Part shown: positions 1 through 7,706 of the stretch, in pieces | Layout: each line of letters starts with the position of its first letter | How positions within the stretch are numbered: the stretch's first letter is position 1 | From: Calditrichaceae bacterium | GTDB lineage: Bacteria; Calditrichota; Calditrichia; Calditrichales; Calditrichaceae | DNA: 8,852 nucleotides | Direction of reading: 5' to 3' | Assembly (NCBI GenBank): GCA_030622395.1 | Contig: JAUXGF010000083.1 | Span: 1 to 8,852, forward strand | The notes under the pieces: model-generated | Database searches by the model: none | The model's input: only the letters and a program-made list of their open reading frames with translations | What the model was told of the DNA's origin: nothing | Translations under genes and position numbers: made by a program

Positions 1-671
1 CCGCAAAAAATAATCTTTCCATTTTTTAGAATAGCAATTCTATCGCCCTGTAATACGGCGCTGTTAATATCGTGAGTAACAGAAACGATTGTTCTGTTAA
101 ATTCTCGATTAATTCGTTTGAGAATTTTGTAAATATCGGTTTCATGTTTAGGGTCTAAGAATGTTGTTGGTTCATCTAAAAGCAAGATTTTAGAACCCTG
201 GGCTAAAGCAGCAGCGATAAATACAGCCTGCTTTTCACCGCCGCTAAGGGTATCCATTTGCCGTTCTGCAAAGCATCTTGTGTTTGTGAGGCTAAGAGCG
301 TCAAACACGGCAGTTTTATCTTTGGAACTAATTGATGTAAAAGGACTCAGATGGGGATAACGCCCCATCATTACAAATTCCTCTACTGTAAAAGGAAAAA
401 AACGTCCGTCGCTTTGAGGAACATAACTTATATGCCTGGCGATTTCTTTTTGGCTGAGCTTTTTAATGGGAATACCTTTGAGAAGAATTGTGCCCTGTAT
501 TGTTGTAATAATGCGCATTAGACATTTAAGAAGGGTGGTTTTACCCGCACCGTTGGGACCGATAATGGAAAGGTATTCACCTTCATAAATATTCAGCGAT
601 ACTAAACTTAGAATTTCGTTTTTACTTATTGATAAAGATAAATCTTTAATTTCGAATAAAGGCGCTTTCAT
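1..671 (-). CDS. btuD: ABC transporter ATP-binding protein, BtuD/FecE/FhuC type (partial, runs off left edge)
   Basis: This is the ATPase subunit of an importer for a metal chelate or corrinoid; it hydrolyses ATP at the cytoplasmic face to drive a BtuC-type permease. The frame read leftward from the ATG at 671 stays open to base 1, giving about 223 residues of a family usually about 250-270 long, so only the C-terminus is missing. Visible motifs are Walker A GPNGAGKTT (38-46), Q-loop VPQ (84-86), the family-typical MGRYPH (102-107), signature LSGGE (142-146), Walker B ILLLDEP (162-168), D-loop FLD (171-173) and H-loop VTHD with His200. All catalytic residues are intact. Its ATG shares one base with the TAA of the upstream binding-protein gene (TAATG), which implies translational coupling. 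The assignment to B12 rather than iron-siderophore or haem rests on the operon (riboswitch, BtuB- and BtuF-like genes), because the ATPase alone does not show substrate. Confidence 0.93.
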   Translation of the reverse strand, partial: MKAPLFEIKDLSLSISKNEILSLVSLNIYEGEYLSIIGPNGAGKTTLLKCLMRIITTIQGTILLKGIPIKKLSQKEIARHISYVPQSDGRFFPFTVEEFVMMGRYPHLSPFTSISSKDKTAVFDALSLTNTRCFAERQMDTLSGGEKQAVFIAAALAQGSKILLLDEPTTFLDPKHETDIYKILKRINREFNRTIVSVTHDINSAVLQGDRIAILKNGKIIFC

Positions 672-1588
672 TAATCATCCCATTTAATTTCCGGGTGAAC
701 TGCACGCGCTATATCTTCCAGCAGCAAAATAAATCTTGGACCCGGGATTACTATATAGTCACTGCTAAACACGAACAATCGATTGTTTTTTAGGGCGTTT
801 ACAGAAGAAACACTTTGCCACTCCTGGCGCACCATTGATTCGGTTAATACTTTTGAATTGAGGTCAGCGACCATATCGATAATAATTTCAGGATCGATAT
901 GGATAATCCCCTCTGCGGAAAGCATAGGATAAGCTATTTTTTCATTCTCATAAGCATTTCTGCCGCCGGCATAATTTATTAATTCATCATAATAAGTATT
1001 TTTTCCGGCAATGTAAACATCTTTAAGCGAACCCGAACCCATTGTGCGTCCTATTGAAATGAGTACGGCTGGACGGGGCAGATTTATTGTTTTTTCCTGA
1101 ATTTTTATTATTCGTGAATTGATTGTTGCAATCAATTCATTCGCCCTCTTTTCAACGTCGCATTCTTTCCCAATAGTTTTAATAGCCGAAAGAATATCAG
1201 GAATCGTTTTGTTGTTTACAGTCAGATGTTTCAGCCCCAGCTCATCAAGAAAGTTTTTAACGTTTTCCTGTTCAGGCAAAATAATAACAAGGTCCGGTTC
1301 TAAGGCTGCCATAGCTTCGTAATTTGGATTGAAATACCCGCCGACCCTGGCCTTTCCTTTTACTTCGGGCGGATAATTACAAAAACTGGTGACGCCGACA
1401 ACTTTTTCGCCCAGCCCAAGCGCAAATAAAGTTTCGGTTGTACTGGGCGAAAGGGAAACAATGCGTTTGTAAGTATAATTGGCGGAACTGTTTTCTGCGG
1501 CTTTTGGGGGCAGCGGCGGTCCTATTAAAAAATACCCGCAGACGATAACCGCCAAAATAAATAGAGTAAAGGTGAAATATTTTTTCAT
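671..1588 (-). CDS. btuF: Cobalamin/corrinoid-binding periplasmic protein, BtuF-like
   Basis: This is the substrate-binding component of a B12 ABC importer, acting between the outer-membrane receptor and the BtuC2D2 transporter. At 305 aa it fits the helical-backbone metal/corrinoid receptor family. The N-lobe shows RIVSLSPSTTE (42-52), CNYPPEV (70-76), KARVGGY (79-85) and LEPDLVI (97-102), the order seen in BtuF and relatives. The N-terminus has a hydrophobic stretch (about 5-23) followed by a proline-rich PPLPP. I see no proper lipobox (VIVC has Val before Cys17) and no convincing AXA site, so it may stay anchored by an uncleaved N-terminal helix; a poorly predicted cleavage is the alternative. 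The start lies 6 nt after the stop of the propeller gene and has no clear Shine-Dalgarno sequence, suggesting reinitiation after that gene. Its stop overlaps the ATPase start. The B12 assignment comes from motif similarity plus the riboswitch; a cobamide or other tetrapyrrole ligand remains possible. Confidence 0.93.
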   Translation of the reverse strand: MKKYFTFTLFILAVIVCGYFLIGPPLPPKAAENSSANYTYKRIVSLSPSTTETLFALGLGEKVVGVTSFCNYPPEVKGKARVGGYFNPNYEAMAALEPDLVIILPEQENVKNFLDELGLKHLTVNNKTIPDILSAIKTIGKECDVEKRANELIATINSRIIKIQEKTINLPRPAVLISIGRTMGSGSLKDVYIAGKNTYYDELINYAGGRNAYENEKIAYPMLSAEGIIHIDPEIIIDMVADLNSKVLTESMVRQEWQSVSSVNALKNNRLFVFSSDYIVIPGPRFILLLEDIARAVHPEIKWDD

Positions 1589-1594
1589 ATAATA

Positions 1595-2944
1595 TTAACG
1601 GATTAAAACCATCCGCCGGATTTGTGTTAAATTCCCTGCTTTCAGTTTGTAAAAATAGATTCCGCTTGCAAGTTCTAATGCGTTAAAACCTATCGTATAG
1701 GTTCCTGCCTTCTGCTGCTCGTTAACCAGAGTCCGCACCTTCTGTCCCAGTGCATTATAAACTGTTAATTCCACCTGGCTGATATCCAGCCCTGGTGGGA
1801 TGATATAACTGATAGACGTCTGTGGATTAAAAGGATTTGGATAGTTCTGATTTAATGCGAATCTATCAGGATAAATTGTTTGATTCTGATCATTAATGCC
1901 GGTCGTAATCGGCTCTAAAATTGCTATGGCAATGGTTCCGTTTCCTATCACCCCGGAAACCCAAGTTACAGAATCTGTTTCCACATCAAATTTTTGGACA
2001 AAACCATCGCCTGCCCATTCTGTCATATAGGGAATCCAGAGGACGTCTTCCTTACTGTCATATAATAATTGTGATACGTTGGGACCAATCAGTATAGGAT
2101 TATCGCTTCCATGAATAATAGCATTGGTTGAAGTATTGTATGAATAAAGAAAACCGTTGGTTCCATTGCCCCAAGCCACACAATATCCAATGCCGGAATC
2201 CGTAATCTGAATATCTCCGGGGCTGCCGCCTATCTCAATGGTATCTGTTACTACCGGCGTAGAAGCATTAATATCTATGACTGCAATTTTACCAAAAAGA
2301 TCAATATAGTTACCTGTGCATACAACATGAAGCTTGCCGTCAGGAGCAAGAGCCAGATCCTGGGCGTTGGTAGGAACATTAATTGTATGCATTACAGTAT
2401 CTGCTAAGGCGTCGATTACGGAAACAGTAGACTGCTCCAAAGTCTGCCCATATCCGGTATTGGCAATATATGCCCTGTTATCTACAACCAGTATTCCTTC
2501 CGGTCCTGTTCCAACGGCGATGTTTTTTAGAACAGTTCCCATTTTTATGTCTATTACGGAAACGGTGTGGGCTATTAAATTGGTTACATAAGCTTTATTT
2601 TTTTTCACAAAAGCGATAGACCAGGGGTTATTCCCTGCATCCAAACCAATAGTTTTGGCAACCTGCCCGTCGTTGTGCGGATCAATAACCATCACATTAT
2701 CACTCTCCGAATTTACCAAATAGAGCGTGTCATTAAAAGTAATAATTTGATTAGGTACCTGACCGGTATTAATGATGTTAGCAGTGATTTCTCCTGTATC
2801 CATGTTCATTTTAGAAAGTGTTTCTGCCGAGCCGTTCAAAGCATAAAGCGTACGGGGAATGTCCTGCGCCAACAGCGATGAAAAAGTCATGATTAGAAAT
2901 GCAAAAATTACATATAGAATTCTTGCCTGTACTGATTTGTTCAT
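1595..2944 (-). CDS. Secreted seven-bladed YVTN/YncE-type beta-propeller with type IX sorting domain; BtuG-like candidate
   Basis: This 449-aa protein starts with a signal peptide (h-region about 9-26, likely signal peptidase I cleavage after LLAQ, residue 27). There is no lipobox cysteine. Seven strand-turn units can be read by eye at about 31-60, 73-100, 117-142, 157-188, 204-236, 252-278 and 301-329. Several carry the YVTN signature form, for example KAYVTN followed by TVSVIDI. The last ~90 residues are a Por-secretion tail with NYPNPFNP (367-374), VYNALGQKVRTL and GIYFYKLKAG, ending MVLIR; such domains direct type IX export and surface attachment or release. The gene lies 24 nt after the TonB receptor, has a strong ribosome site, and is followed 6 nt later by btuF. 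Bacteroides BtuG, a surface beta-propeller that caps BtuB and binds B12 very tightly, has the same fold and genomic place but is a lipoprotein. Corrinoid capture is therefore an inference from fold and context; no ligand residues can be assigned. Confidence 0.9.
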   Translation of the reverse strand: MNKSVQARILYVIFAFLIMTFSSLLAQDIPRTLYALNGSAETLSKMNMDTGEITANIINTGQVPNQIITFNDTLYLVNSESDNVMVIDPHNDGQVAKTIGLDAGNNPWSIAFVKKNKAYVTNLIAHTVSVIDIKMGTVLKNIAVGTGPEGILVVDNRAYIANTGYGQTLEQSTVSVIDALADTVMHTINVPTNAQDLALAPDGKLHVVCTGNYIDLFGKIAVIDINASTPVVTDTIEIGGSPGDIQITDSGIGYCVAWGNGTNGFLYSYNTSTNAIIHGSDNPILIGPNVSQLLYDSKEDVLWIPYMTEWAGDGFVQKFDVETDSVTWVSGVIGNGTIAIAILEPITTGINDQNQTIYPDRFALNQNYPNPFNPQTSISYIIPPGLDISQVELTVYNALGQKVRTLVNEQQKAGTYTIGFNALELASGIYFYKLKAGNLTQIRRMVLIR

Positions 2945-2949
2945 TACAA

Positions 2950-2956
2950 CCTCCTT
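2950..2956 (-). promoter_or_regulatory. Strong ribosome binding site of the propeller gene
   Basis: AAGGAGG lies 5 nt before the ATG at 2944. It is the strongest Shine-Dalgarno site in the operon. The receptor gene upstream has only a weak A-rich leader and btuF has none visible. This suggests independent and possibly high translation of the propeller within the shared mRNA. Confidence 0.8.
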
Positions 2957-2968
2957 AATTTGGTTTTA

Positions 2969-5200
2969 TTAATATGTTAAAGTTAATCCCAGCCGCCATT
3001 CACGCGGCGGCAAAGGATAATCTCTTATTATTTCATATTTTTCATTCATAAGATTGAAAACAGAAAATTTACAGATAACTTCAAGCGGGCGAAAAAATCT
3101 TGTACACGAAAGATTCATATCCCAAACCCAGTAAGGCGGCATTTCAGCCTTATTGGCTTCATTAACAAAGCGTTTCCCAACATTTCTATAGTTCAACGCC
3201 AACAGCCACCTTTTATAATTGATATTGAACCCTGCTTTAAAAGACGACTGTGGACGATAGGGAATTATTTTGTTATTTGTAGTTTTATGAGAGCTCTTAG
3301 TTAACGGCTGCAGGTTGGTATAGCCTAAGTTTAGAACCACAAAATCTTTGGGAGTGCGAAACTCAAGTGCATATTCCTGACCGCTGATTTCGGCGTCGGT
3401 ATTAGAAGGCCTGAAAACCTTAAAACTTCCTACTTTCCAGACAATTAAATCTTCGATAGTGTACTTAAAATGCGTAATTTCGGCGGCTAATTTACCCCAT
3501 GCTGAAAATTGGCAGCCCAAACCAATATCCATATTGACGCTTTTTTCCGGAAGCAGATTGGGCTTACCTTCAATACGGACACGGACGTCCTGATAAAACA
3601 AATCGGCAAATGTAGGCGCACGAAACGACCGCGAAATATTCGCTTTAAGATATAATTTATAAATATTTCCCGCTGATAAAAACAATCCTGCCCCCGGGCT
3701 CCATTGATGTTCAAATCGTTTCTGCTCATCGCTATCCATATTCATCTGGTCGTAACGGATAACAGGGGAAAATACGATTTGAGCGAACCAACCGGGAAAC
3801 TCAGCCTTCCATTCCTGGTGGATAAAAAATCCGTGCGAGAGATCGTTCGCTTCACTAATCGGCGGGTTATTTGTCGGTTCAAAATTATCATCCTTATAAT
3901 TTAGCCGGCGTCCTATGTAACCCATAGTCATACGCAGCCAATCCGCAGGCATATATTCAACATTAAAACGGGCAATCAGGTTTTTTATGGTATATTCATA
4001 ATGATATGTTATATAGCCTCGAAAACGCAACTCGGTATCCGGGGGGTACAGGTTGGAATTTTTCGTAAAGGATTGCAAATAACGAAAATCTAAAGTTATA
4101 ATAGATTTTTTAAAACTCCCTTTATATGATGTTCCTATGATATACCGAGTGTTATTTACCCGCGCATAAGCCATTAAGCGATCAGTTTGTCCTGGAATTC
4201 CCCGTTCCGATTGCATGTGCTGCGCTTGCAGGGCAAAAGAGTGCGCCTGCCGCTGATAATTAACCCGCCCAAAAAAATTACTCGAGGTTAAATCACTATT
4301 AATTCTACTTGCGCTAACTGTATCGCCGGATGTGTTTTTATACGTGTATGGAAAATCGTTTTTACTTTCTGTGTAATTAAATGAGAGTAAAAAGTTAAAA
4401 TTTTTAAAGTTCCCTGACCAGGCGGGTTCAATATTAAAAAGGTTAAATGAGCCGTAAGCGTTGTTTAATTTAAGCTCGTTCTTAAAATTGCTCCGCGTAA
4501 TGATATTAACAACTCCGCCAATTGCGCCGCTGCCAAACAGGGGGGAATTCCCACCTTTATGCACTTCTATCTTTTCGATAATATTTACAGGTATTTGCGA
4601 GAGATCTACGTCGCCGCTTAACTCATCATTAAGCGGAACGCCGTCGAGAAGCACTAACACCTGGTTTGTCTGGCAGCCGCGGATGGATATTTTTTTTGCG
4701 CTGCCCGCCCCGCCGGCGCTTTGTATTTCAATGCCCGGAACCTGATCCAAAACTTCCCCGACAGATTGAAAATTAGAATGCTCAATATCTTCGCTTGTAA
4801 TGGAATGTATATTGGCGGAAGGATGTTCTTTATGGCGGTCAGCCGACACAATTATTTCATTCAGCGGGTAAATTATTTGTTCTAATTGAAAGTTCAATTG
4901 CACAGGCTGATCGTGCAAAACCTTGACGTCCGTAATTGTTTGACTTTTATAGCCGGTGTAACTGACCTTAATATCATATACGCCGGTCAACAAGTTCTCT
5001 AACTGATAGCGGCCTCTTTCGTCAGTCGAAGCGCCGCTTCCCGTTCCCTCAACACTAATATCTGCGCCAAAAAGAGATGAACTGTTTTTGCTGTCTATTA
5101 CTGTGCCGTAAATTTTAATAGTTGACTGCGCCCAAAGAGTTACGCTTATCATATTAACAAGCAGCGCGGAAAATAAGATATGTCTAATTTTATATTTCAT
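2969..5200 (-). CDS. btuB: TonB-dependent outer-membrane receptor, BtuB-like (corrinoid uptake)
   Basis: This is a 743-aa outer-membrane transporter that would import cobalamin using TonB-ExbBD energy. The signal peptide covers about residues 1-25 (TLWAQ before the mature STIKIYG). A carboxypeptidase-regulatory-like domain follows at about 28-107 (IYGTVIDSKNSSSLFGADI onward), usual in Bacteroidota receptors and absent from enterobacterial BtuB. A TonB-box-like NEIIVSA lies at 114-120. The plug shows VGEVLDQVPGIEI (147-159), ISIRG (171-175), VLVLLDGVPLND (181-192) and IEKIEVHKGG to GSGAIGGVVNIIT (208-235). The rest is an aromatic-rich barrel ending LGLTLTY, with the terminal aromatic residue expected for BAM assembly. 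It is the first gene after a cobalamin riboswitch, which decides the substrate better than the protein does. Shine-Dalgarno is weak (AAAAAGA), and the leader terminator ends only about 20 nt before the ATG. A receptor for another corrinoid or a cobalamin precursor is the main alternative. Confidence 0.95.
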   Translation of the reverse strand: MKYKIRHILFSALLVNMISVTLWAQSTIKIYGTVIDSKNSSSLFGADISVEGTGSGASTDERGRYQLENLLTGVYDIKVSYTGYKSQTITDVKVLHDQPVQLNFQLEQIIYPLNEIIVSADRHKEHPSANIHSITSEDIEHSNFQSVGEVLDQVPGIEIQSAGGAGSAKKISIRGCQTNQVLVLLDGVPLNDELSGDVDLSQIPVNIIEKIEVHKGGNSPLFGSGAIGGVVNIITRSNFKNELKLNNAYGSFNLFNIEPAWSGNFKNFNFLLSFNYTESKNDFPYTYKNTSGDTVSASRINSDLTSSNFFGRVNYQRQAHSFALQAQHMQSERGIPGQTDRLMAYARVNNTRYIIGTSYKGSFKKSIITLDFRYLQSFTKNSNLYPPDTELRFRGYITYHYEYTIKNLIARFNVEYMPADWLRMTMGYIGRRLNYKDDNFEPTNNPPISEANDLSHGFFIHQEWKAEFPGWFAQIVFSPVIRYDQMNMDSDEQKRFEHQWSPGAGLFLSAGNIYKLYLKANISRSFRAPTFADLFYQDVRVRIEGKPNLLPEKSVNMDIGLGCQFSAWGKLAAEITHFKYTIEDLIVWKVGSFKVFRPSNTDAEISGQEYALEFRTPKDFVVLNLGYTNLQPLTKSSHKTTNNKIIPYRPQSSFKAGFNINYKRWLLALNYRNVGKRFVNEANKAEMPPYWVWDMNLSCTRFFRPLEVICKFSVFNLMNEKYEIIRDYPLPPREWRLGLTLTY

Positions 5201-5221
5201 AATTAAAATCTTTTTAAAAAT

Positions 5222-5259
5222 AAAAAAACCCTAACCTTCAATAAAGAAAGTTAGGGTTT
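5222..5259 (-). terminator. Intrinsic terminator of the cobalamin riboswitch expression platform
   Basis: Read on the minus strand, AAACCCTAACTTTC (5259-5246) pairs with GAAGGTTAGGGTTT (5239-5226) to give a 14-bp stem with a single G-U pair and a six-base loop TTTATT. A run of seven T (5228-5222) follows, partly overlapping the stem end, and then A and five more T. It sits between aptamer and start codon, so it is a regulated attenuator and not the end of a gene. Confidence 0.9.
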
Positions 5260-5296
5260 AATTATCACGCTTAACCTAACCTTGCCCTCGAAGGTT
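5247..5296 (-). promoter_or_regulatory. Antiterminator / anti-antiterminator switch of the cobalamin riboswitch
   Basis: On the minus strand, AACCTT (5296-5291) and AAGGTT (5283-5278) can form a hairpin with loop CGAGGGC. The loop contains GGGC, complementary to GCCC (5457-5454) in the aptamer region that normally forms loop L5; this looks like the L5-L13 kissing pair known from cobalamin riboswitches. The same AAGGTT, extended to AAGGTTAGG (5283-5275), can instead pair with CCTAACTTT (5255-5247), the left arm of the terminator, over 9 bp including one G-U. With B12 bound, the kissing hairpin would sequester AAGGTT and the terminator forms. Without B12, the antiterminator forms and the operon is read. 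The pairings are seen; the switching is inferred. Confidence 0.65.
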
Positions 5297-5316
5297 CTAC
5301 TGGTTTAATAACATAA

Positions 5317-5508
5317 CCAAACGGAAGGTCTCCTGGCTTAGGGCGTCAAACCTACTAACCGCGCCTTCCCATCCCGATTCATATCAGGACAGTGGCATAC
5401 TGATTTCCTTAATTTGAAATCAGCCGCGGCTTTCGTAGCCCTTTACAGTAGCGGGGCTGCAACAGATTTTCACTGTTTTCCCTATTATCCCTTACGGGCG
5501 CCGTTCAG
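5317..5508 (-). promoter_or_regulatory. Cobalamin riboswitch aptamer
   Basis: The minus strand carries the conserved cobalamin riboswitch elements in the right order: GTGAAAATC and GCAGCCCCGCTACTG in the 5' half, a middle region with GCCACTG, GGGATGGGAAGGC and an 8-bp peripheral hairpin (5400-5423, CTGATTTC/GAAATCAG), then the B12 box AGCCAGGAGACCTTCC (about 5338-5323). The ends close by pairing CTGAACGG (5508-5501) with CCGTTTGG (5324-5317). About 190 nt is normal for the full-length class. It binds adenosylcobalamin or a related cobamide and, in this position, represses the B12-uptake operon when the ligand is plentiful. Confidence 0.97.
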
Positions 5509-5542
5509 TCAATAATATATTTTAAATCAAATATTAATTAAC

Positions 5543-5571
5543 AGCATAAATAAATTGACTTTAAAATGCAA
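5543..5571 (-). promoter_or_regulatory. Possible promoter of the B12 operon
   Basis: On the minus strand, TTGCAT (5571-5566), a 17-base spacer and TATGCT (5548-5543) form a weak sigma70-like pair in very AT-rich DNA. Transcription would begin about 25-30 nt before the aptamer, a sensible distance. The match is poor at both boxes, and FCB bacteria often use other promoter consensus forms, so the position is tentative. Confidence 0.3.
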
Positions 5572-5603
5572 GGTTTTTTTGAGAAAATATATAATGCCTA
5601 ATT

Positions 5604-5637
5604 TTCGGGCGGAAAACGTTTTCCCGATGCATCGGGA
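5604..5637. repeat. Two overlapping perfect palindromes
   Basis: GGAAAACGTTTTCC (5611-5624) and TCCCGATGCATCGGGA (5622-5637) are perfect palindromes of 14 and 16 bp that share three bases. TCG at 5605-5607 can also pair with CGA at 5625-5627 and extend the first one past a 3-nt bulge, so the two structures are mutually exclusive. No T-run follows, so neither is a standard terminator. It could be an intergenic repeat, a protein-binding site or an RNA switch. The whole stretch 5510-5693 holds no coding frame I can support. Confidence 0.7.
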
Positions 5638-5693
5638 TGGCAATTCAAAAAGTCACAAGTTGTTGACGGTTATGCGACAGGTCGGGACGTTCT

Positions 5694-5727
5694 TGTATCA
5701 GAGTTAAGCGAAGCGGTCTCTGATACA
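5694..5727 (+). repeat. Dispersed 34-bp hairpin repeat, copy A
   Basis: TGTATCAGAG and CTCTGATACA form a perfect 10-bp inverted repeat around TTAAGCGAAGCGGT. The same unit recurs at 7707-7740 with one base changed in the centre, and inverted at 7793-7828. Copies A and B also share TTCT just upstream (TTCTTGTATCAG), so the repeat boundary may lie a few bases left of the stem. The rest of 5728-5833 holds only the presumed lepA leader. Confidence 0.9.
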
Positions 5728-5747
5728 TACTCCCGCCAAAGAGGTTC

Positions 5748-5753
5748 TATAAT
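5748..5753 (+). promoter_or_regulatory. Possible -10 element for lepA
   Basis: A perfect TATAAT occurs 80 bases before the lepA start, but no recognisable -35 box lies at the usual distance. The AT-rich leader downstream also contains a 7-bp inverted repeat, ATTAATT/AATTAAT (5791-5797 and 5809-5815). Both may be chance in DNA of this composition. Confidence 0.22.
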
Positions 5754-5833
5754 AATATCAAGGCAATTATTGCTTTTCATATACTCTTTGATTAATTTTA
5801 TAAGTTTTAATTAATAACATGATAAGAGGATGA

Positions 5834-7639
5834 ATGTTTCAGGAGTATATCAGAAATTTTTGTATTATCGCTCATATAGATCACGGTAAATCCACATTAG
5901 CTGACCGTCTTTTAGAGCGCACTAACACGATTTCCCAGCGCGATCTAAAAGAACAGGTGCTTGATGATATGGACCTGGAACGCGAACGCGGCATTACAAT
6001 TAAATCGCATGCCATAAGGATGGAATATGAAGCAAAAGACAAAAATACTTATATTCTTAATCTTATTGATACTCCGGGGCATGTGGATTTCAGCTATGAG
6101 GTTTCCAGAAGTTTAGCGGCTTGTGAAGGCGCCTTATTAATTATAGACGCCGCCCAGGGAATTGAAGCTCAGACAATCAGTAATTTATATCTTGCCATTG
6201 AAAATGATTTAGACATTATTCCCGTAATTAATAAGATAGATTTACCAAGCGCCCAGGTTGACGTTGTAAAAAATCAAATTGTTGAACTTATAGGCTGTGA
6301 TGAAAAAGAGATCCTTTTAGCCAGCGCTAAAACCGGACAGGGCGTTGATGAAATTCTTGAAGCTATCGTAAATTCTATCCCGCACCCAAAAGGCAATCCT
6401 AACGGCAAATTACAGGCTTTGATATTTGATTCTGTTTTTGACAGCTACCGCGGCGCTATAAGTTTTATCCGCATTTTCAACGGCACGCTGCGAACTAATG
6501 ATCAGATTATGTTTTTCAGTACAGGGCATAAATTTAATGCGGATGAAGTCGGCATTTTGAAATTAACTAAAGAACCTGTTAAAGAACTAAAGACAGGCGA
6601 GGTCGGTTATCTAATATCAGGCGCAAAAAATGTTAATGATACAAAAGTCGGCGATACGGTTACACACGCTAAAAACGGGGCGGACGAACCTCTTGCGGGA
6701 TACAGGGAGGTTAAGCCGATGGTTTTTTCGGGTATCTATCCTGTAATCACAGAAGATTTCGAAGATTTGAGGGAAGCGCTGAATAAATTAGCCTTAAACG
6801 ATTCTGCATTAGCGTTTGAGCCGGAAACTTCTAAGGCATTGGGCTTTGGCTTCCGCTGTGGATTTTTAGGATTGCTGCACATGGAAATTGTACAGGAACG
6901 CCTGCAAAGAGAATACGATCTTACAATTATTAATACTGTGCCTAATGTAGTTTTCCGCGTACATTTGACTAATGGGCAGGTGGTTAATATTGACAATCCC
7001 ACGGATATGCCCGACCCCGGTATAATTGAGTATATCGAAGAACCGTATATTTTTGCCCAGATCATTACGCCTCCCGAATACATCGGCAATATTATGAAAC
7101 TGAGCAGGGAAAAACGGGCGGTATTTAAAACAACATCTTACATCGATCCAAGCAGGGCGGATATGCAGTTCTTGTTTCCGCTGTCCGAAGTTATTTTTGA
7201 TTTTTATGATAAATTAAAATCCCATACGCGGGGATACGCTTCATTTGATTATGATTTTGATGAATACAAACAAGGCAGGCTGGTTAAACTGGATATTTTA
7301 ATTAACGGCGAACCGCTGGACGCCCTTTCAACAATTGTTCATACAGACAAGGCATACGAGATGGGGCAGCGGCTTTGCAGGCAATTGAAAAAACTTATTC
7401 CGCGGCAGATGTTTGAAGTGATTATTCAGGCTGCTGTCGGGAGTAAAATTATCTCCAGGCAAACAGTTAAAGCGCTGCGTAAAAATGTTACGGCTAAATG
7501 TTACGGCGGCGACATAACCAGAAAACGAAAACTGTTAGAGAAACAAAAAGAAGGCAAGAAGCGTATGAAGCAGGTCGGACGGGTTGATATCCCGCAAGAG
7601 GCTTTTTTAGCGATGCTTTCTATGGAAAAAGAAAAATAA
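5834..7639 (+). CDS. lepA: Elongation factor 4 (LepA), ribosome-associated GTPase
   Basis: LepA is a translational GTPase that acts on the ribosome, reported to promote back-translocation and/or to help 30S biogenesis and initiation. At 601 aa it has the normal full length. The G domain shows G1 AHIDHGKST (13-21), G2 RGITI with Thr55, G3 DTPGH (79-83, with the catalytic His83), G4 NKID (133-136) and G5 SAK (164-166). EF-G-like domains follow, with [16 protein letters not shown] in the middle. The C-terminal part is LepA-specific: [11 protein letters not shown] (about 467-477) and the basic tail around [19 protein letters not shown], leading to PQEAFLAML near the end. The ATG at 5834 is preceded by AGAGG (5825-5829) with a short 4-nt spacer; an overlapping ATG at 5830 is out of frame. 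It is divergent from the B12 operon and upstream of lepB, its common partner gene. Confidence 0.98.
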   Translation: MFQEYIRNFCIIAHIDHGKSTLADRLLERTNTISQRDLKEQVLDDMDLERERGITIKSHAIRMEYEAKDKNTYILNLIDTPGHVDFSYEVSRSLAACEGALLIIDAAQGIEAQTISNLYLAIENDLDIIPVINKIDLPSAQVDVVKNQIVELIGCDEKEILLASAKTGQGVDEILEAIVNSIPHPKGNPNGKLQALIFDSVFDSYRGAISFIRIFNGTLRTNDQIMFFSTGHKFNADEVGILKLTKEPVKELKTGEVGYLISGAKNVNDTKVGDTVTHAKNGADEPLAGYREVKPMVFSGIYPVITEDFEDLREALNKLALNDSALAFEPETSKALGFGFRCGFLGLLHMEIVQERLQREYDLTIINTVPNVVFRVHLTNGQVVNIDNPTDMPDPGIIEYIEEPYIFAQIITPPEYIGNIMKLSREKRAVFKTTSYIDPSRADMQFLFPLSEVIFDFYDKLKSHTRGYASFDYDFDEYKQGRLVKLDILINGEPLDALSTIVHTDKAYEMGQRLCRQLKKLIPRQMFEVIIQAAVGSKIISRQTVKALRKNVTAKCYGGDITRKRKLLEKQKEGKKRMKQVGRVDIPQEAFLAMLSMEKEK

Positions 7640-7647
7640 AAAGAGAT

Positions 7648-7693
7648 GTACGATTTTGGATTGACGATTGATGATTGAAGAAGTAAAAGATCG
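7648..7693 (+). repeat. Intergenic direct repeat, left copy
   Basis: This stretch begins GTACGATT and ends with a 21-bp block (7673-7693, GATTGAAG to AAGATCG) that recurs exactly at 7881-7901. It also contains several GATT/GATG units in a row. The two copies bracket the paired hairpin repeats between lepA and lepB. Confidence 0.7.
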
Positions 7694-7706
7694 AAAAATT
7701 TTTTCT

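Noticed and set aside
1000..1588. BtuF as a lipoprotein with Cys17 as the modified residue
   Set aside because: The residue before Cys is Val; lipoboxes need Gly, Ala or Ser there, and the hydrophobic run continues past the Cys.
4461..4745. Plus-strand open frame opposite the receptor plug domain
   Set aside because: Overlaps the conserved plug region of the TonB receptor on the other strand; no ribosome site or family resemblance.
6736..7089. 117-codon open frame on the minus strand
   Set aside because: It lies wholly inside lepA, which is full length with all motifs; no ribosome site or recognisable domain.
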